Notes under the pieces: generated by a model | What the model was told of the DNA's origin: nothing | Database searches by the model: none | Seen by the model: the letters and a program-made list of their open reading frames with translations, nothing else | Position numbers and translations under genes: made by a program | DNA from: Craspedostauros australis | Taxonomy: Eukaryota > Bacillariophyta > Bacillariophyceae > Mastogloiales > Achnanthaceae | DNA length: 64,000 bases | Direction of reading: 5' to 3' | Assembly (NCBI GenBank): GCA_026770025.1 | Contig: JAMXDE010000006.1 | Location: 2,858,001 to 2,922,000 of the forward strand | Part shown: positions 10,671-21,283 of the stretch, piece after piece | How positions within the stretch are numbered: position 1 is the stretch's first letter | Layout: each line of letters begins with the position of its first letter

Positions 10671-10692
10671 TTGTGACTTTTACGATGACTCC
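10671..10692 (-). repeat. Right terminal inverted repeat
   Basis: Ends ...TTTTACGATGACTCC at 10692, the inverted partner of the left end at 4465. The target duplication CAG follows at 10693-10695. The match decays beyond 22 bases. Confidence 0.75.
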
Positions 10693-10695
10693 CAG

Positions 10696-11437
10696 TTGCG
10701 AAAGGACAGGCTGTTCCGGATTGCGCCAATCCTTGCGTTGTTCTCTCCTCTGTGTTCTTTTTGTCGCAGGGGAATCCATTGCGTTCCGAAAAGTCGAATC
10801 GTGTTGGGGGTTCGCGCATCTTGATTCCTCTCTTGTTCTAGACGTGATTTGGTCGATTTGGTCGATGATCGATCAAAGGATGGTGTCGAGGCTGTCCCGA
10901 AACGAACGCAATCCGTGATTGAAACGTACGTCACAAGATTCGTGTTGTCTTTGCGCGATCGCGCGCATCGCAGGCGCCCAACTCGACGTCAGCACACGAT
11001 CAACATCAACAATGATGGTGACGATCACATCAACGACAAGCCCTTATCCACATGTCCAACTCTCCGCCCCTGATGGACGACAACAACAGTCAACACCAAA
11101 GGATCTTGCGTGTCCAGAGCGTGCATTCCACAACAGTGCGAAGCATTGTATCGCCATTGCTCACCGGTGCAAACAGAACGCACACACGCATGCGCGTGCA
11201 CATGGACACACATCAATTTTGTCCGCAGCCATTGCAACACTGAAGGCCTTGGAAACAGCGGGAAAGGCGGAGGCGCCAGCGGCCGAATCATCTTGAAGAT
11301 CGCTGTCTCTGCTCTCCGGACGACACATTGCGCATTCTCTCTGGAGAGACGGATAGAGAGAAGAGCCTTCTCGTTGTTTCACTCAATTCAACTTCCCTCG
11401 TCTTACATAGCACTCGTCAAGATCCATTCATTGGTTC
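10696..11437. other. Gap and probable promoter region of the CDF gene
   Basis: 742 bases with no recognised gene. Short open frames on both strands have no recognisable domain. Presumably holds the promoter and leader of the transporter gene at 11438. Confidence 0.4.
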
Positions 11438-12781
11438 ATGGGACAGAAAGTGGTGTCTCCATCTTTACCCACGCAGAGAAATATGAGCGGCGACACTCCC
11501 AACGCCGAGGCGACAGACGCGACATCCGATGATCCAGGATCCAAGAACATGAACATAACCATGAACAATAGCTCAACGCCCAACCGACCGATCGGTGCAA
11601 GCCCTGCAAACGAATATGAACAGCAAGAGGATAGACCGGCTGTGTCAAATGAGTACGTCCTCAACGTGGCATTCCTTTCCTTCCTCATCTTCATGGCGCT
11701 GGAGGCGGTCTTCGCCATCATCGCGGGCAGCGCATCCATGCTCGAGGATGCCGAGGCCATGGGCGTCGATGCCCTCACCTACCTCTTCAATCTCTGCGCG
11801 GAGCGCATCAAGAATCGTCCCTACTCCGTCAAGGAATTGCAGATGGATCCCAAGCTAAGGGATTACCGGCGAGAAAAGCTGCGCCTTTACTTGGAGTTCA
11901 TCCCGCCGTTCATCAGCGTCGTCACGTTGGTGATCGTCACCATTACAGCCACCAGAAATGCCATGCAGGCCCTGCGACAAGCCAGCGACGACGATGACGA
12001 AGAGGTCGATGTATGGCTCATGTTCTCCTTCTCCTTCCTCAACCTCATTCTGGATATCGTCAACGTCTTCTGCTTCGCGCGTGCCAACCAGGCATTCGGC
12101 TTCTCCGTCGCGCTGCGGCCCGACACGCAGACGGCGTACACGAGGTACAGCATCCCGCATGTCAAGCGACCGAGGTCGGCCAGCACGGCCAGTGCCGCAT
12201 CACGCAACGTCAATACCATTCCCATCGGCAGCCACGACACCATCCATGAAGACCAGCCGTTGCTTGCGAGAGCTACCGACGGCGCCAATGCAAATGGCAA
12301 CACCATCTCCGCCAATCAACGCCTCGGCGTCATCAGCTACTCTTCTACGTCCGTCATTCCCGACGAAACATTCGACAACGAATTCGACGACAACGCGGAC
12401 ACCACCAGCGACACCGACAGTGACGACACGGCCGCCGACGATGACGAGGTCCAGAATGCGCTGCTCGTCAATCTCAACATGTGCTCGGCCTGGACGCACG
12501 TCTGCGCCGACACCCTGCGCAGCATCGCCGTCCTCATCGCGGCCTCCATCGCCTTCGTCGTGCCCGGCGTTTCCGGCACATCCGCGGATTCCGTCGCTGC
12601 GATCGTCGTCTCCGTGATCATCCTCATCAGCCTCATTCCTTTGCTGCGGGGTTTGTTTCTGACGGCGCAGAAATTGCTCATCTTGAGACGGCAACATCCG
12701 TTGCATCGCAGGCATGCCAGACGGTCGCATCGCGGCGCGGCGAAGGCCGGTGACGACGCAGTCACGACGGCAATGCGATAA
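11438..12781 (+). CDS. Cation diffusion facilitator (CDF/ZnT)-like transporter
   Basis: Predicted membrane metal/H+ antiporter of 447 residues, with six membrane segments. TM1 is about 73-97. TM2 (about 98-121) contains SMLEDAEAMGVDALTYL. TM3 is about 151-178 and TM4 about 192-215. A 130-residue Asp/Ser/Asn-rich cytosolic loop follows (about 220-345), then TM5 (350-375) with NLNMCSAWTHVCAD and TM6 (383-412) with ADSVAAIVVSVIILIS. The NLNM..A..H...D and AD...A..VS.IIL motifs are those of CDF proteins. The TM5 metal pair H354/D358 is intact. In TM2 the usual His of HxxxD is Ala107, while D111 remains. The acidic TM4-TM5 loop replaces the His-rich loop of zinc transporters. An alternative ATG is at 11483 (MSGDTPN). 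No C-terminal cytosolic domain of normal length is present. The CDF call is good; zinc as substrate is uncertain. Confidence 0.75.
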   Translation: MGQKVVSPSLPTQRNMSGDTPNAEATDATSDDPGSKNMNITMNNSSTPNRPIGASPANEYEQQEDRPAVSNEYVLNVAFLSFLIFMALEAVFAIIAGSASMLEDAEAMGVDALTYLFNLCAERIKNRPYSVKELQMDPKLRDYRREKLRLYLEFIPPFISVVTLVIVTITATRNAMQALRQASDDDDEEVDVWLMFSFSFLNLILDIVNVFCFARANQAFGFSVALRPDTQTAYTRYSIPHVKRPRSASTASAASRNVNTIPIGSHDTIHEDQPLLARATDGANANGNTISANQRLGVISYSSTSVIPDETFDNEFDDNADTTSDTDSDDTAADDDEVQNALLVNLNMCSAWTHVCADTLRSIAVLIAASIAFVVPGVSGTSADSVAAIVVSVIILISLIPLLRGLFLTAQKLLILRRQHPLHRRHARRSHRGAAKAGDDAVTTAMR

Positions 12782-14354
12782 CGGTGGGTGTTACTTCAGT
12801 ACTGTAATATACACGAGCATGGTACAGTACAGTATTTTTGCAGTGCCATGCAGCGCAGCAGTGCACCAATCCACGTCCCATGAGCGCAACAACGGCAGCT
12901 TGCATGGACGCGACCATGCACAACATAGAAGAAGAATTGTGTTATGCATTGGCCATTGCGGAACTCTACGATTTGCTACTCTCTCTCTCTGCTCTGCTGT
13001 TGTCATTGCCGACATGCGAGAAATTAGATGATGGATCCACGGTCGCTCCAAGTATTGTAGAATAGCATTTTAATCTACCGAAAGGGCATCGTTGTCTCGA
13101 CGCCTGTTGATGAGAGGATCGTGAGATCGCGAGGTGACTGAGCCAACGTTGCTTGTTTGGTGCGTTGGTCACTCACCTCTGTTGACGCATCCGGTCAATG
13201 ACACGCGTACAAATCCTGCGTCAAACTGGAGCATGGAGAAACAGTAGTAGTCGTTTGTACCGTATCGCTTCATAACGGATCACTGTGCCGAAGCCATCAT
13301 CTTTCTCTAGATTCAAACGGTGGACTTTGAATTCGACAAACGAAAGCAACCCGTTGCATGACAGACGATATAAGTGACAAATAGTATGAGCCTTTCCAAA
13401 AAAGGAGGATGAACTTCGTCGGTTTTTAGAGAATTCTCAATCATGTTTCGTGCTTCAACAGTCGTGGTTTTGTCGCTGCGACTTGTATTTAATGAAATCA
13501 AACCGTCCAGACGTGACCAACGTGAAATACCCAAGTCCGTGTGCTTCCCATGTGTTGATTTGTTTGTATCGATGGGAGATTCCTGATTCCTCTTCATTGT
13601 CTTTCTCATTTTCGTTGAAAAGTGCTGTATCGTGGTTTGACTTCCACGTCTCAATGGAACTTCGGTGTGTTGAAATGGGGTTCGTACTGCCTGCTTGCGC
13701 AGCAATAAATCTGCGCGGGGTGGTGGATCAAGGTAGAAGTTGGCGTCCACGACTAGATGGCTGGGACACAGAACGATTGTGTACAAGCCCCAAACTGTCA
13801 CTCTGTCGCTTTGCCCTTCACTCGGAATTGATTCCCTGCCAGATGGTATTCGACACTTCTCCACAGCCAATGATATCGATTCATTCGATACAGAGACGTC
13901 CTTTCGATGTCGTATTAGCAGCGACGATGAAATAGTGTTGGCAGGATGTACTTAAGGATGCAATTTGATAAATTCTTCAGAACTGCCTCGACGTGTTCAT
14001 TTTGCATCAACAACCGTGAATGAATTCGTGCCCATTTTCCTGAGACGGCACCCGCTCCCTTCTCTGCTTCAGCAGAGAATTTTTGAGGATCCACTGTGCG
14101 TATGGCTTTGATCGCACTCTCGTGGTGTCATGTGACACCAGAGGTGCAACAAACCACACAGCGTGTGTGCATGTGTGTGTGTGTGACTGGTGTATGACAC
14201 GCGCAGGATCTTCGCAGCCACCACGACAACAACCATCACCAGAACTCTGCTTTTTCAATCGCCAGATCTCTCACAAAACGCTGGACCGAGCAATTCAAAA
14301 GCACTCTCATCGTCGACACACCAACTGAATCATACTCACACAACACATCCAACC
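12782..14354. other. Intergenic, no gene recognised
   Basis: About 1.6 kb. A 185-codon minus-strand open frame at 13313-13870 has no recognisable domain and no clear coding look. The last 170 bases are CA/AC-rich and probably the leader of the DUF6824 gene. Confidence 0.45.
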
Positions 14355-15439
14355 ATGACAGCGACATCTCAACCATCGTTCTCCACCAGGGCCAAAGTTC
14401 CCATCGAGCAGCTCCAACTCCTCGATGGTGAACCTCACCCCTTGGACATCCGCAGTGGAAAGGGGAAGGGCACGCAAAACTCTCGGGGCAACGCGAGGTT
14501 CTTGGCTATGTCCTTGCTTCACGTTGACGACTTCCGCGCAGCCAGCGCAGATGGTGGCAAGAAGGCGGTGGCCAGACAACTCGTTCAAGACGCCCGCATT
14601 CCTGTCGATGGCGTCATCCCGAAGTTCGTCATCCACGATGGACAGCATTGGCGCTTGCTGGATGAAGCTCGTGTTGTGGAGAAGGCCCAGCACCGCATCC
14701 GCGACTTGGCCGGCAAGGCAAACAAGAGGGAGGAGGGGGCAGCCATGGTTGCAACCGATTCGCCCTCCGCCAAGGCTGCTGCCAGAAAGGCTCCAAAGAA
14801 GACCAAGAGCCCGAAGCGGCTTGCGAAGGCAGTGCACACCAGGAAACAAAAGACTGTGATCAAGCCAACAAGCCCAAAGAGCCAGACCAAGTTCTCTCTC
14901 ACTGTCCCGCCTCACTTGACTTTCAGTAAGTACGACATGCTCCTCCCATTGTTGAGATGCCCGTGTGTCTGCTTTCTCCAACGATGTGTTGGAAGCCGAG
15001 CCGTTCCTGTTTTGACTCCTTCACCCGAGATTCAATCCAAGACATGCTAATTCTCACATCCGTAATCGCCTTCGCGTCGCTTCTCTCGCCACTTCATCTA
15101 ACTGTTCCTCAACCACCAGCCAGGGTCGAGCAGCATTGCAGCAAGAAGACCTACCAACGTCCACAGGCCCCTCACGTGCGCACAGCCCCTGCCAACTCCG
15201 ACCTGGCCAACCTGCCCAGCCCAGACAGTCTCGATAGCATCTCCGTGGGAGACCTCAGCTTCCTATCGTCGGCCGAGACCTCGTTCGTCTGGTCCAATCC
15301 GCAAAATGCAACGCCAACGTCTGCCATTTTGCCACCCCTGATCGACATCTCGCCAATCCCTTTGGAAGATATCCAACCAGGCTCAACGCTTGACGAAGAC
15401 ACATCGCTGGAGCTTCAAGAAATGTATGCCGAGGTCTGA
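14355..15439 (+). CDS. DUF6824-type protein, two exons
   Basis: Exon 1 is 14355-14925, exon 2 is 15120-15439; the 194-base intron runs from GTAAGT to CACCAG. Exon 1 ends in phase 1 and joins the second exon in frame, giving 296 residues. Residues of about 28-125 match the DUF6824 pattern common in diatoms: DIRSGKGKGTQNSRGNARF, then a helical segment, KKAVARQLVQD, and a closing HWRLLDEARVVEKAQHRIRD. A Lys/Arg/Ala/Pro-rich basic stretch follows (about 140-180). The C-terminal exon is acidic and Ser/Pro-rich (SLDSISVGDLSFLSS). DUF6824 has no established biochemical role as far as I know. The basic stretch could act as a nuclear signal and the acidic tail as an activation region, which is inference only. 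The first ATG in good context is at 14355; the frame is open further upstream. Confidence 0.75.
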
Positions 15440-17376
15440 TGTTGGACGGGCCATCACAACCCCGGTCCCCACACCCAATGTGCTTCAGCTCTGCCGAAGA
15501 CATCCGGGCCCTTTGAACGGGCGCCGCTGCGCTCCGTACTGCATACTTCCATCCACCCATCCACCCATATTTCACCACGTTCCACGCACATATTCATTTT
15601 CTTGTGCTCGGCACTGTGCTCTCGCCCTCCCTACACACGGCGGCCCCCTGTACCAAACCAGCACGGCCAACAGCAATAACATATCACATCACGCCTCGTC
15701 ACGCCATACCATACAAAGCGCCTTATCCAACAACGATGTGTATGATATGAACCAATTCATACACCTGCAGAATAATACTCACATTAATGTGCATACTTAC
15801 ATGAACGAACACCAGGCTGTTACGGTCGCCGGCCTGCTCTCTCTGTGATGTCCAGTCTTTCACAGCGCTGGCTCAACACAAGTGCGAGTATATCGACTTC
15901 CATTTGTATTATACTCTTCATCCAAATGACAAACCGCTCGCTTCCTTCCTATCATACTTGCACCTCGGTACCTCGCGCAATGGAAGTTCCTGATCCGTCG
16001 TGAACCTGTAATCCCCTTGCTAGAGTATCTCGGCACGGAGCAAACTACGTGCTTGCGCGCTGATGGCACGCTGTATCGCATCACGTACTTGCGCTCCATT
16101 AGATGAAGAGCACGCTCGTGCGTATTGGTACTCGGGGCTTGTAGAGTACACAGAGGCATGGCGTGAGTACGAGTGCGATGAATCGAGCGGGTGCGCGTCA
16201 CGATGAGTGCCGGAGCACGGCTCTCAATGATGTTGGCATGCCATCAGATGCCATCGATCAGCCGTCGTCAGACGTCATCCATGAGTCATCCATCTGCAGA
16301 TCCCCATATTTCGACATGTCTGGCATCGTGGCCATCATCTCGAGAGAGATGGTGACACCAATACGCATGACGATCTTGACATCGCTGGGAGGGAACGAGA
16401 GAGAGGGAGGCGGCTGGCGATGCACGGTTTTGATACACCTTGATTTTGTGCTGCACACGTGCAGATACGCACAAACACAATCAATCGTGGGCAAGGGAGA
16501 GCGCGTGAAAGTCGAAGATTCGCTGTTCTTCCGAGACTGTTTGCGGAGGCAAAGGTCATCGTTCATGACTAAATGGACTGCGATTGTGACTCCTCCTTCT
16601 TCACGACTACACCCGTGTCTCGCGATGCAATTGCGAAATGTGAAAGATGAAACCGTGATATGACGTCACGCTTTGACACATTGCCGACGCGAACGAGAAA
16701 GAAGTGCTTGTCCAAATCAGACATCGTGTCGCATCACGACACAGGCGTGTCAACTCCGATGAATGAAAACGGACATTTTGATGTGACTGCACGGTTCTCA
16801 TGTCAACGATCCAGACATCACGTCGCCACAAGAGCAAGATGAGAAAGCCGTCAAAACTGCACACCACAAACACGCTTTCTGTTGTGCTGGTACTTCATCC
16901 CCACAAACAAGGGGTGTCAAGAACAGCCATCACCAAAATGGCACTGGCGAGGAAGAAGGAATTGATTGACACAGAGAGAGGCAGCCTCCAAACACCCAAC
17001 CAGCCAGACAAACCAGACACACATCTACGACTAACCGAACACCCAACCAGCCAACCAACCGCCGAACCAATGGACGAAATGTCGGAACCAAAGAGAGGAA
17101 CCCAACTGGCGCTGCACGACACAACGAGGAAGACCACAAACACGCAGAGGAGAAGCATTGATGGGAGGCATCACCAACGCCAAACGAAGTCGTCATAAAA
17201 TCAATTCCACGCATACACCCAACACGGCAACAACGCAAAGAGCAAGAAACGCCATACCAACACTCCACCCACTGTCACTGACACACAAAAGAGCAAGCGT
17301 TCATTCCAATACATACTCGCAGCGCATCACATTAACACATTTTTTCGTCCCAACACTACATTCTCTCGCACAAATC
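15440..17376. other. Intergenic, no gene recognised
   Basis: About 1.9 kb. It contains ACCA/CAAC-rich stretches (16900-17300) that likely belong to the leader of the next gene. No open frame with a domain is visible on either strand. Confidence 0.45.
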
Positions 17377-17775
17377 ATGATGGCAATGACGAAAACAACG
17401 GCATGCGTCGCTCTCGCAATCCTCTGCATGCTCCAATCATCGATGGCATGGTCCGTTGGTCCATTCGCGATCAGAGCATCGTTCACCAAGGGACGCACAG
17501 CGGCGGCATCCTCACAATCCACTTCAGCCGGAGCAACGGTGGTCTCCGCATCGAATGAAGAAGGCCTCATGGATCAGGAATCTCTCATCATGAATGCGAG
17601 ATCACCCCAGGCATCTGACGCCCTTGTCAGGTCCCAATTTGCTGTCCTGGCCTCGGATGCAGCACCCCAGACCATCATCGTGGATTCCACATCGTTCACG
17701 CTGGACGATTCCTTCCGATCATCGACGGTCGATCTGCTGTATCACCAATCCATGAAACGGGCTGGGTTGGAGTAG
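17377..17775 (+). CDS. Small protein with plastid-type bipartite presequence
   Basis: 132 residues. It starts MMAMTKTTACVALAILCM, a signal peptide with likely cleavage after SSMA. The next residues are WSVGPFAIRASFTKGRTAAA: an aromatic residue at +1 and a basic, Ser/Ala-rich, acid-poor stretch. This is the diatom plastid-targeting pattern (ASAFAP-like). The mature part is about 90 residues, Ser/Asp-rich, with no transmembrane segment and no domain I recognise. The open frame reaches further 5' to 17158, but that region is Thr/Asn/His-rich leader. Function unknown; plastid import is predicted from the presequence alone. Confidence 0.6.
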   Translation: MMAMTKTTACVALAILCMLQSSMAWSVGPFAIRASFTKGRTAAASSQSTSAGATVVSASNEEGLMDQESLIMNARSPQASDALVRSQFAVLASDAAPQTIIVDSTSFTLDDSFRSSTVDLLYHQSMKRAGLE

Positions 17776-18993
17776 ATGAACGAAGCGATGGGTGGGGGAG
17801 TGGGCGCTCTCATTGCACGCGGGAGCCCATCGACGTCTGCATCGCACCACATCACATCACACCGCATCACAACGTCGGGGCACGGTGCAAGTCGAGGCCA
17901 TCAGCGCCGATCGCACAGTTGAAAGCCAATGAACGAACCCGCCACCATAGAAGACATGACGAGACATGGAATCTCATGAAGAGACAAACACTACCATACA
18001 CATAGAGAACTAAAGACACCACAATAGAAAGAAAGATGAAACAAACCTAACCATACTCTTCAAGACTCTACACACTGCGCATACAACTCCATGCCTGCGA
18101 TTGCACCCGTCGCAACCGATGATGAAAACATCGTTGCATGGTATAATACCGTACGAGGACTTGCAACCACGCAATTGGCCCGCGCATCTGTTCGTTTGCG
18201 CCCAAGAGGGAGAGGAGGGGCCAACAAAAAGTGACGACCCTTCTTTTCTCTCCTTTCGCTTCGCTTCTCATTTCCACTCTCGTCATTGTTCTCGATGCAC
18301 ATCGCAGAGCCTGGTTGGTTGGTTGGTGGTGCGCTATGGCTTGTGCTATGGTAGTACGCACGTTGTGGCTATTGGCAGGCTTCGCAACGCAGACACGAAG
18401 TCGAATCTCTCCGCGTGTTTGCGTTTGGTGCGAATCCGTCCCCTCCAACAACGCCGATGTCGATAAGGCTCACAAAGACAGCAATGATGACGGTCACAGG
18501 GACCACGGCAGCACCGCAACGGGCAGCTTTGACCAAAAGCCAAGCCTGTTGGACCGTTGTCATTTGGCATGTGAGACACTAATTGCAACTATTCTATGAC
18601 ACAATTTTACATTTACAATCATGGACTGCCTCGCTCTGTTGCAATCGCCCTGTCATCTATTATACAAACTCCAGAGTAGTACAGGAGACCCTTGTGGCCA
18701 GCACAACAATCGGAGCAATGCATTCACTGTCTGCCCACACAATGTATTCTGTCACGTAATATGATATCATATAATACTTGTAATAGCCGATGTGTATACT
18801 GGTATACGATGCTATCATTGTTGTATTGTGACGCGCTCCCTACTCGTACGAGTGCTATTCTACTCGTGGCTCGTGTGCATCGCAAAGCCTCCAACGCTTC
18901 CGACTCTTCTAATTCTGACCTATCTGCTGCTGTTGCTGCTGTTGTCGCCGCTGCCGTAACCAATACTCTGGCATGCCAGCCGCCCTTGGTTCT
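17776..18993. other. Intergenic, no gene recognised
   Basis: About 1.2 kb downstream of the small plastid-type gene and downstream (3') of the minus-strand MATH-BTB gene, so it separates two 3' ends. No conserved open frame seen. Confidence 0.45.
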
Positions 18994-20529
18994 TCAGGAG
19001 GATCCCATCTTCGGCGTCGCGCCATTGTACACAATCGATCGGACCTTTCGCAACAGCGTCAGACGGCTGAGGTCGCAGTCCAAGTAGATGTCGTCACGTT
19101 CATCGAGGATCTTGTACAAATCGCCGACGGACATCTTGGAGTAATCATCAAAGATCCCATCGTTGTGCGTCTTGCCCTGCCCGGTGCAGTATTCCTGCAG
19201 CTCCTTGATGAGTGCGCTGCATTCGCACAGAATGCCGAAATCGGGGTGCTGCAGGATCGATGCCGATTCGCGGTAGATCGTATGCGTGGCAGCTTCCTTG
19301 AGCATGGCGCAGCTGTAGGAATCGGCGAAGAGCAGCAGATCGATGGATGCTGCGTAGCAGAGGAATTCGTCGATCAAGCGGGCCTCCAGCAGCAGCTTGA
19401 GCTTCCAGCATCCGAATTCGTTGGCGACGACCAGCAGATCTTGGAAATCCTTGTACCGCTGCTGCGCGAGCCGCGACCGGGCAACATGTGTGTCCACGTT
19501 CATGGAGTTGGCGCCGGTGGCTCTATTGCCGCCGATGCTGGGGTGTTCCGCAGCCGGGGAGGCCAAGAAGGACGTGTCGCCGCTGTAGATGAAACGCAGC
19601 ATCGATCGGAAATGCTTGGGATTCACGTTGGGCAGCGGGATAGTCATGGTATTGCAGTCGTCATCATTGGCAAACCTGCCGCTGTTCGAGCTGCATTGCC
19701 ACATGTTGGGAGCGGCCCTGCAGCGTTCCATGAGGATGTCCCCGATGGATGGTGCTGCCATCAGCAACATGGTGCTGTTGACCTTGAACTCCTCTTGCCC
19801 GTAGCTCTGATCGCTGCCACTCTTGCTACTGCTGCTGCTGCTGGCATCGTCGGAATCGCTGTTCGACAAAGCTTGTCGATTATTGCCGTAGATGGGACCC
19901 TGACGATCGACGATCGCGGACCGCATGAGTACCTCGCGGTTGTTGGTCCTGTCCTTGACAGTTGCAGCGCCGCCCACCACGAACGTGACGTCGGCGTTGA
20001 CCTGGTTGTAAAAGAGTCGGAGTCCATCGCGGTTGAAGCACACAGGCGGCGACCACGAGCCGGGGCATTCATCGTACGATTCCAACGTCACCACCACGGA
20101 GAGGCTGTCGTTTGTGCAGCCTTCATTCAGCACCGTTGTGCGTCGCGCGAAGGCGCTCCACCCGCGTCCCGTGTGGCCGGCGCGATCGGAGGAGCGGAAG
20201 GTGTGAATGCCCGGCCCCGCCTTGGTGCCCAACTTGGGGATGCTGATGGTGAACGTGGCGTTGCAGTGCGACCGCCGGCTCTTTGCCCACGACGCCTTGT
20301 CGACGTGCAGGTAGATGGCGAGCATGGAAATGCCGGATTGCAGCGAGTGCTGGGACTCCTCACCACCCGGGTACAGTCGCAGCTTCCACTCCAGATCATG
20401 GAACTTGAAGGTCGGCGAGTAGATGTTCTCGCCCGGGCTGTATCCCAGCGAAGAGAACTGGTGGAACCGCACGTCGATGGATTCCCTCTTCAAGTATCTG
20501 ACCTCGTCTCCCACGTTGATGATCTTCAT
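18994..20529 (-). CDS. MATH-BTB domain protein (putative cullin-3 adaptor)
   Basis: 511 residues. Residues of about 18-150 form a MATH/TRAF-like domain: FKFHDLEWKLRLYPGG, a central strand with ISMLAIYLHVD, FTISIPKLG, then GWSAFARR and SLSVVVTLE. Residues 170-320 are a BTB/POZ fold: LFYNQVNADVTFVVGG at the start, EEFKVNSTMLLMAAPSIGDIL, and a closing HFRSMLRFIYSGD. The BTB is split by a 60-residue Ser/Asp/Arg-rich insertion (about 187-245). A helical BACK-like region (about 345-425, DLLVVANEFGCWKLKLLL) and a short tail follow. MATH-BTB proteins (SPOP, MEL-26, plant BPM) bring substrates to CUL3 ubiquitin ligases: MATH binds substrate, BTB binds cullin. That role is inferred from domain order. 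Single exon, start ATG at 20529. A 531-codon antisense open frame over it is a shadow. Confidence 0.85.
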   Translation of the reverse strand: MKIINVGDEVRYLKRESIDVRFHQFSSLGYSPGENIYSPTFKFHDLEWKLRLYPGGEESQHSLQSGISMLAIYLHVDKASWAKSRRSHCNATFTISIPKLGTKAGPGIHTFRSSDRAGHTGRGWSAFARRTTVLNEGCTNDSLSVVVTLESYDECPGSWSPPVCFNRDGLRLFYNQVNADVTFVVGGAATVKDRTNNREVLMRSAIVDRQGPIYGNNRQALSNSDSDDASSSSSSKSGSDQSYGQEEFKVNSTMLLMAAPSIGDILMERCRAAPNMWQCSSNSGRFANDDDCNTMTIPLPNVNPKHFRSMLRFIYSGDTSFLASPAAEHPSIGGNRATGANSMNVDTHVARSRLAQQRYKDFQDLLVVANEFGCWKLKLLLEARLIDEFLCYAASIDLLLFADSYSCAMLKEAATHTIYRESASILQHPDFGILCECSALIKELQEYCTGQGKTHNDGIFDDYSKMSVGDLYKILDERDDIYLDCDLSRLTLLRKVRSIVYNGATPKMGSS

Positions 20530-21257
20530 GCTGCCGGATGCGATTTGGATGTGCCGAGAATGGTATGATTGAAATGACAGCCGTCACAACCTTGATGTCG
20601 CCGATGTGCCGATGAGGTGTTGTGCTTGCGTGTGGCTTCGATCTATTCCTCACCGAATGATGTGAAGGCTTCGGAAGTCGCAAGTTGAAAGTTGATTCCG
20701 AGCAAAAGTGAAGGGTCGAATTCTGGGAGCGTTGGTAGAGGAGTCGTACGTACTTGTAATGGCAAAGGCACCTTGAGAAACGAAACTGGATGGATTGTGG
20801 GGACGACGAAGGCACGATGACGAGCTGCGGCAAGGGTCACGGCTTGGAGACGAAGACGAGCACTTGCAAGATGATGGCACATCGACGCATCAAGAGCATT
20901 GGCATCGCCTGCAATCTTCTTTCTATTTCCGCAAATCTACAGTCTCAACTTGTTCTTTGGTGACGGTCATTTGCGTCGTCATTTTTTGTTGGTTGCTGGA
21001 GGCAGTGTCCACAACGACTTTTTTGCTCTTTGCCAAGACGCCACAAGAATTGACGTCATGGCAACTCGACGAAGTCAATCGAGTCGATTGTCCAGGCCGC
21101 TTCGGGGTAAGCGGTAAAATAATTAATATACGTAATAATGGAATACACTGCAACAAATTCTGCTGGGTCCACGTTTCGACGAAAGGGTGGACGCAAGGCC
21201 GCACAGGGGAAGAGCACGTTTCATGGGCACTGCATTGCACTCCGCTGCACTCCACTG

Positions 21258-21283
21258 CTCTCTCTCTCTCTCTCTCTCTCTCT
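21258..21283 (+). repeat. CT microsatellite
   Basis: Uninterrupted CT dinucleotide run of about 13 units in the gene-free stretch after the MATH-BTB gene. Confidence 0.85.

Larger units (their letters stand above)
4465..10692 (-). mobile_element. Decayed PIF/Harbinger-type DNA transposon, 6228 bp
   Basis: The ends are terminal inverted repeats: GGAGTCATCGTA begins the left end at 4465, and its reverse complement ends the right end at 10692. The first 22 bases match at 20 positions. Both ends are flanked by CAG (4462-4464 and 10693-10695), a 3-bp target-site duplication as expected for PIF/Harbinger. Two minus-strand genes lie inside: a DDE_4-type transposase (8885-9958) and an accessory gene (4803-6960). 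Both are broken by frameshifts or stops, and two of three catalytic residues are gone, so the copy is non-autonomous today. It lies between two divergently transcribed genes. The family assignment comes from the transposase motifs and the 3-bp duplication; the CAG target is not the usual TWA of the superfamily. Confidence 0.75.

Noticed and set aside
18973-20568. 531-codon open frame on the plus strand
   Set aside because: It is antisense to the MATH-BTB gene, has no domain, and its openness follows from the codon bias of the true gene.
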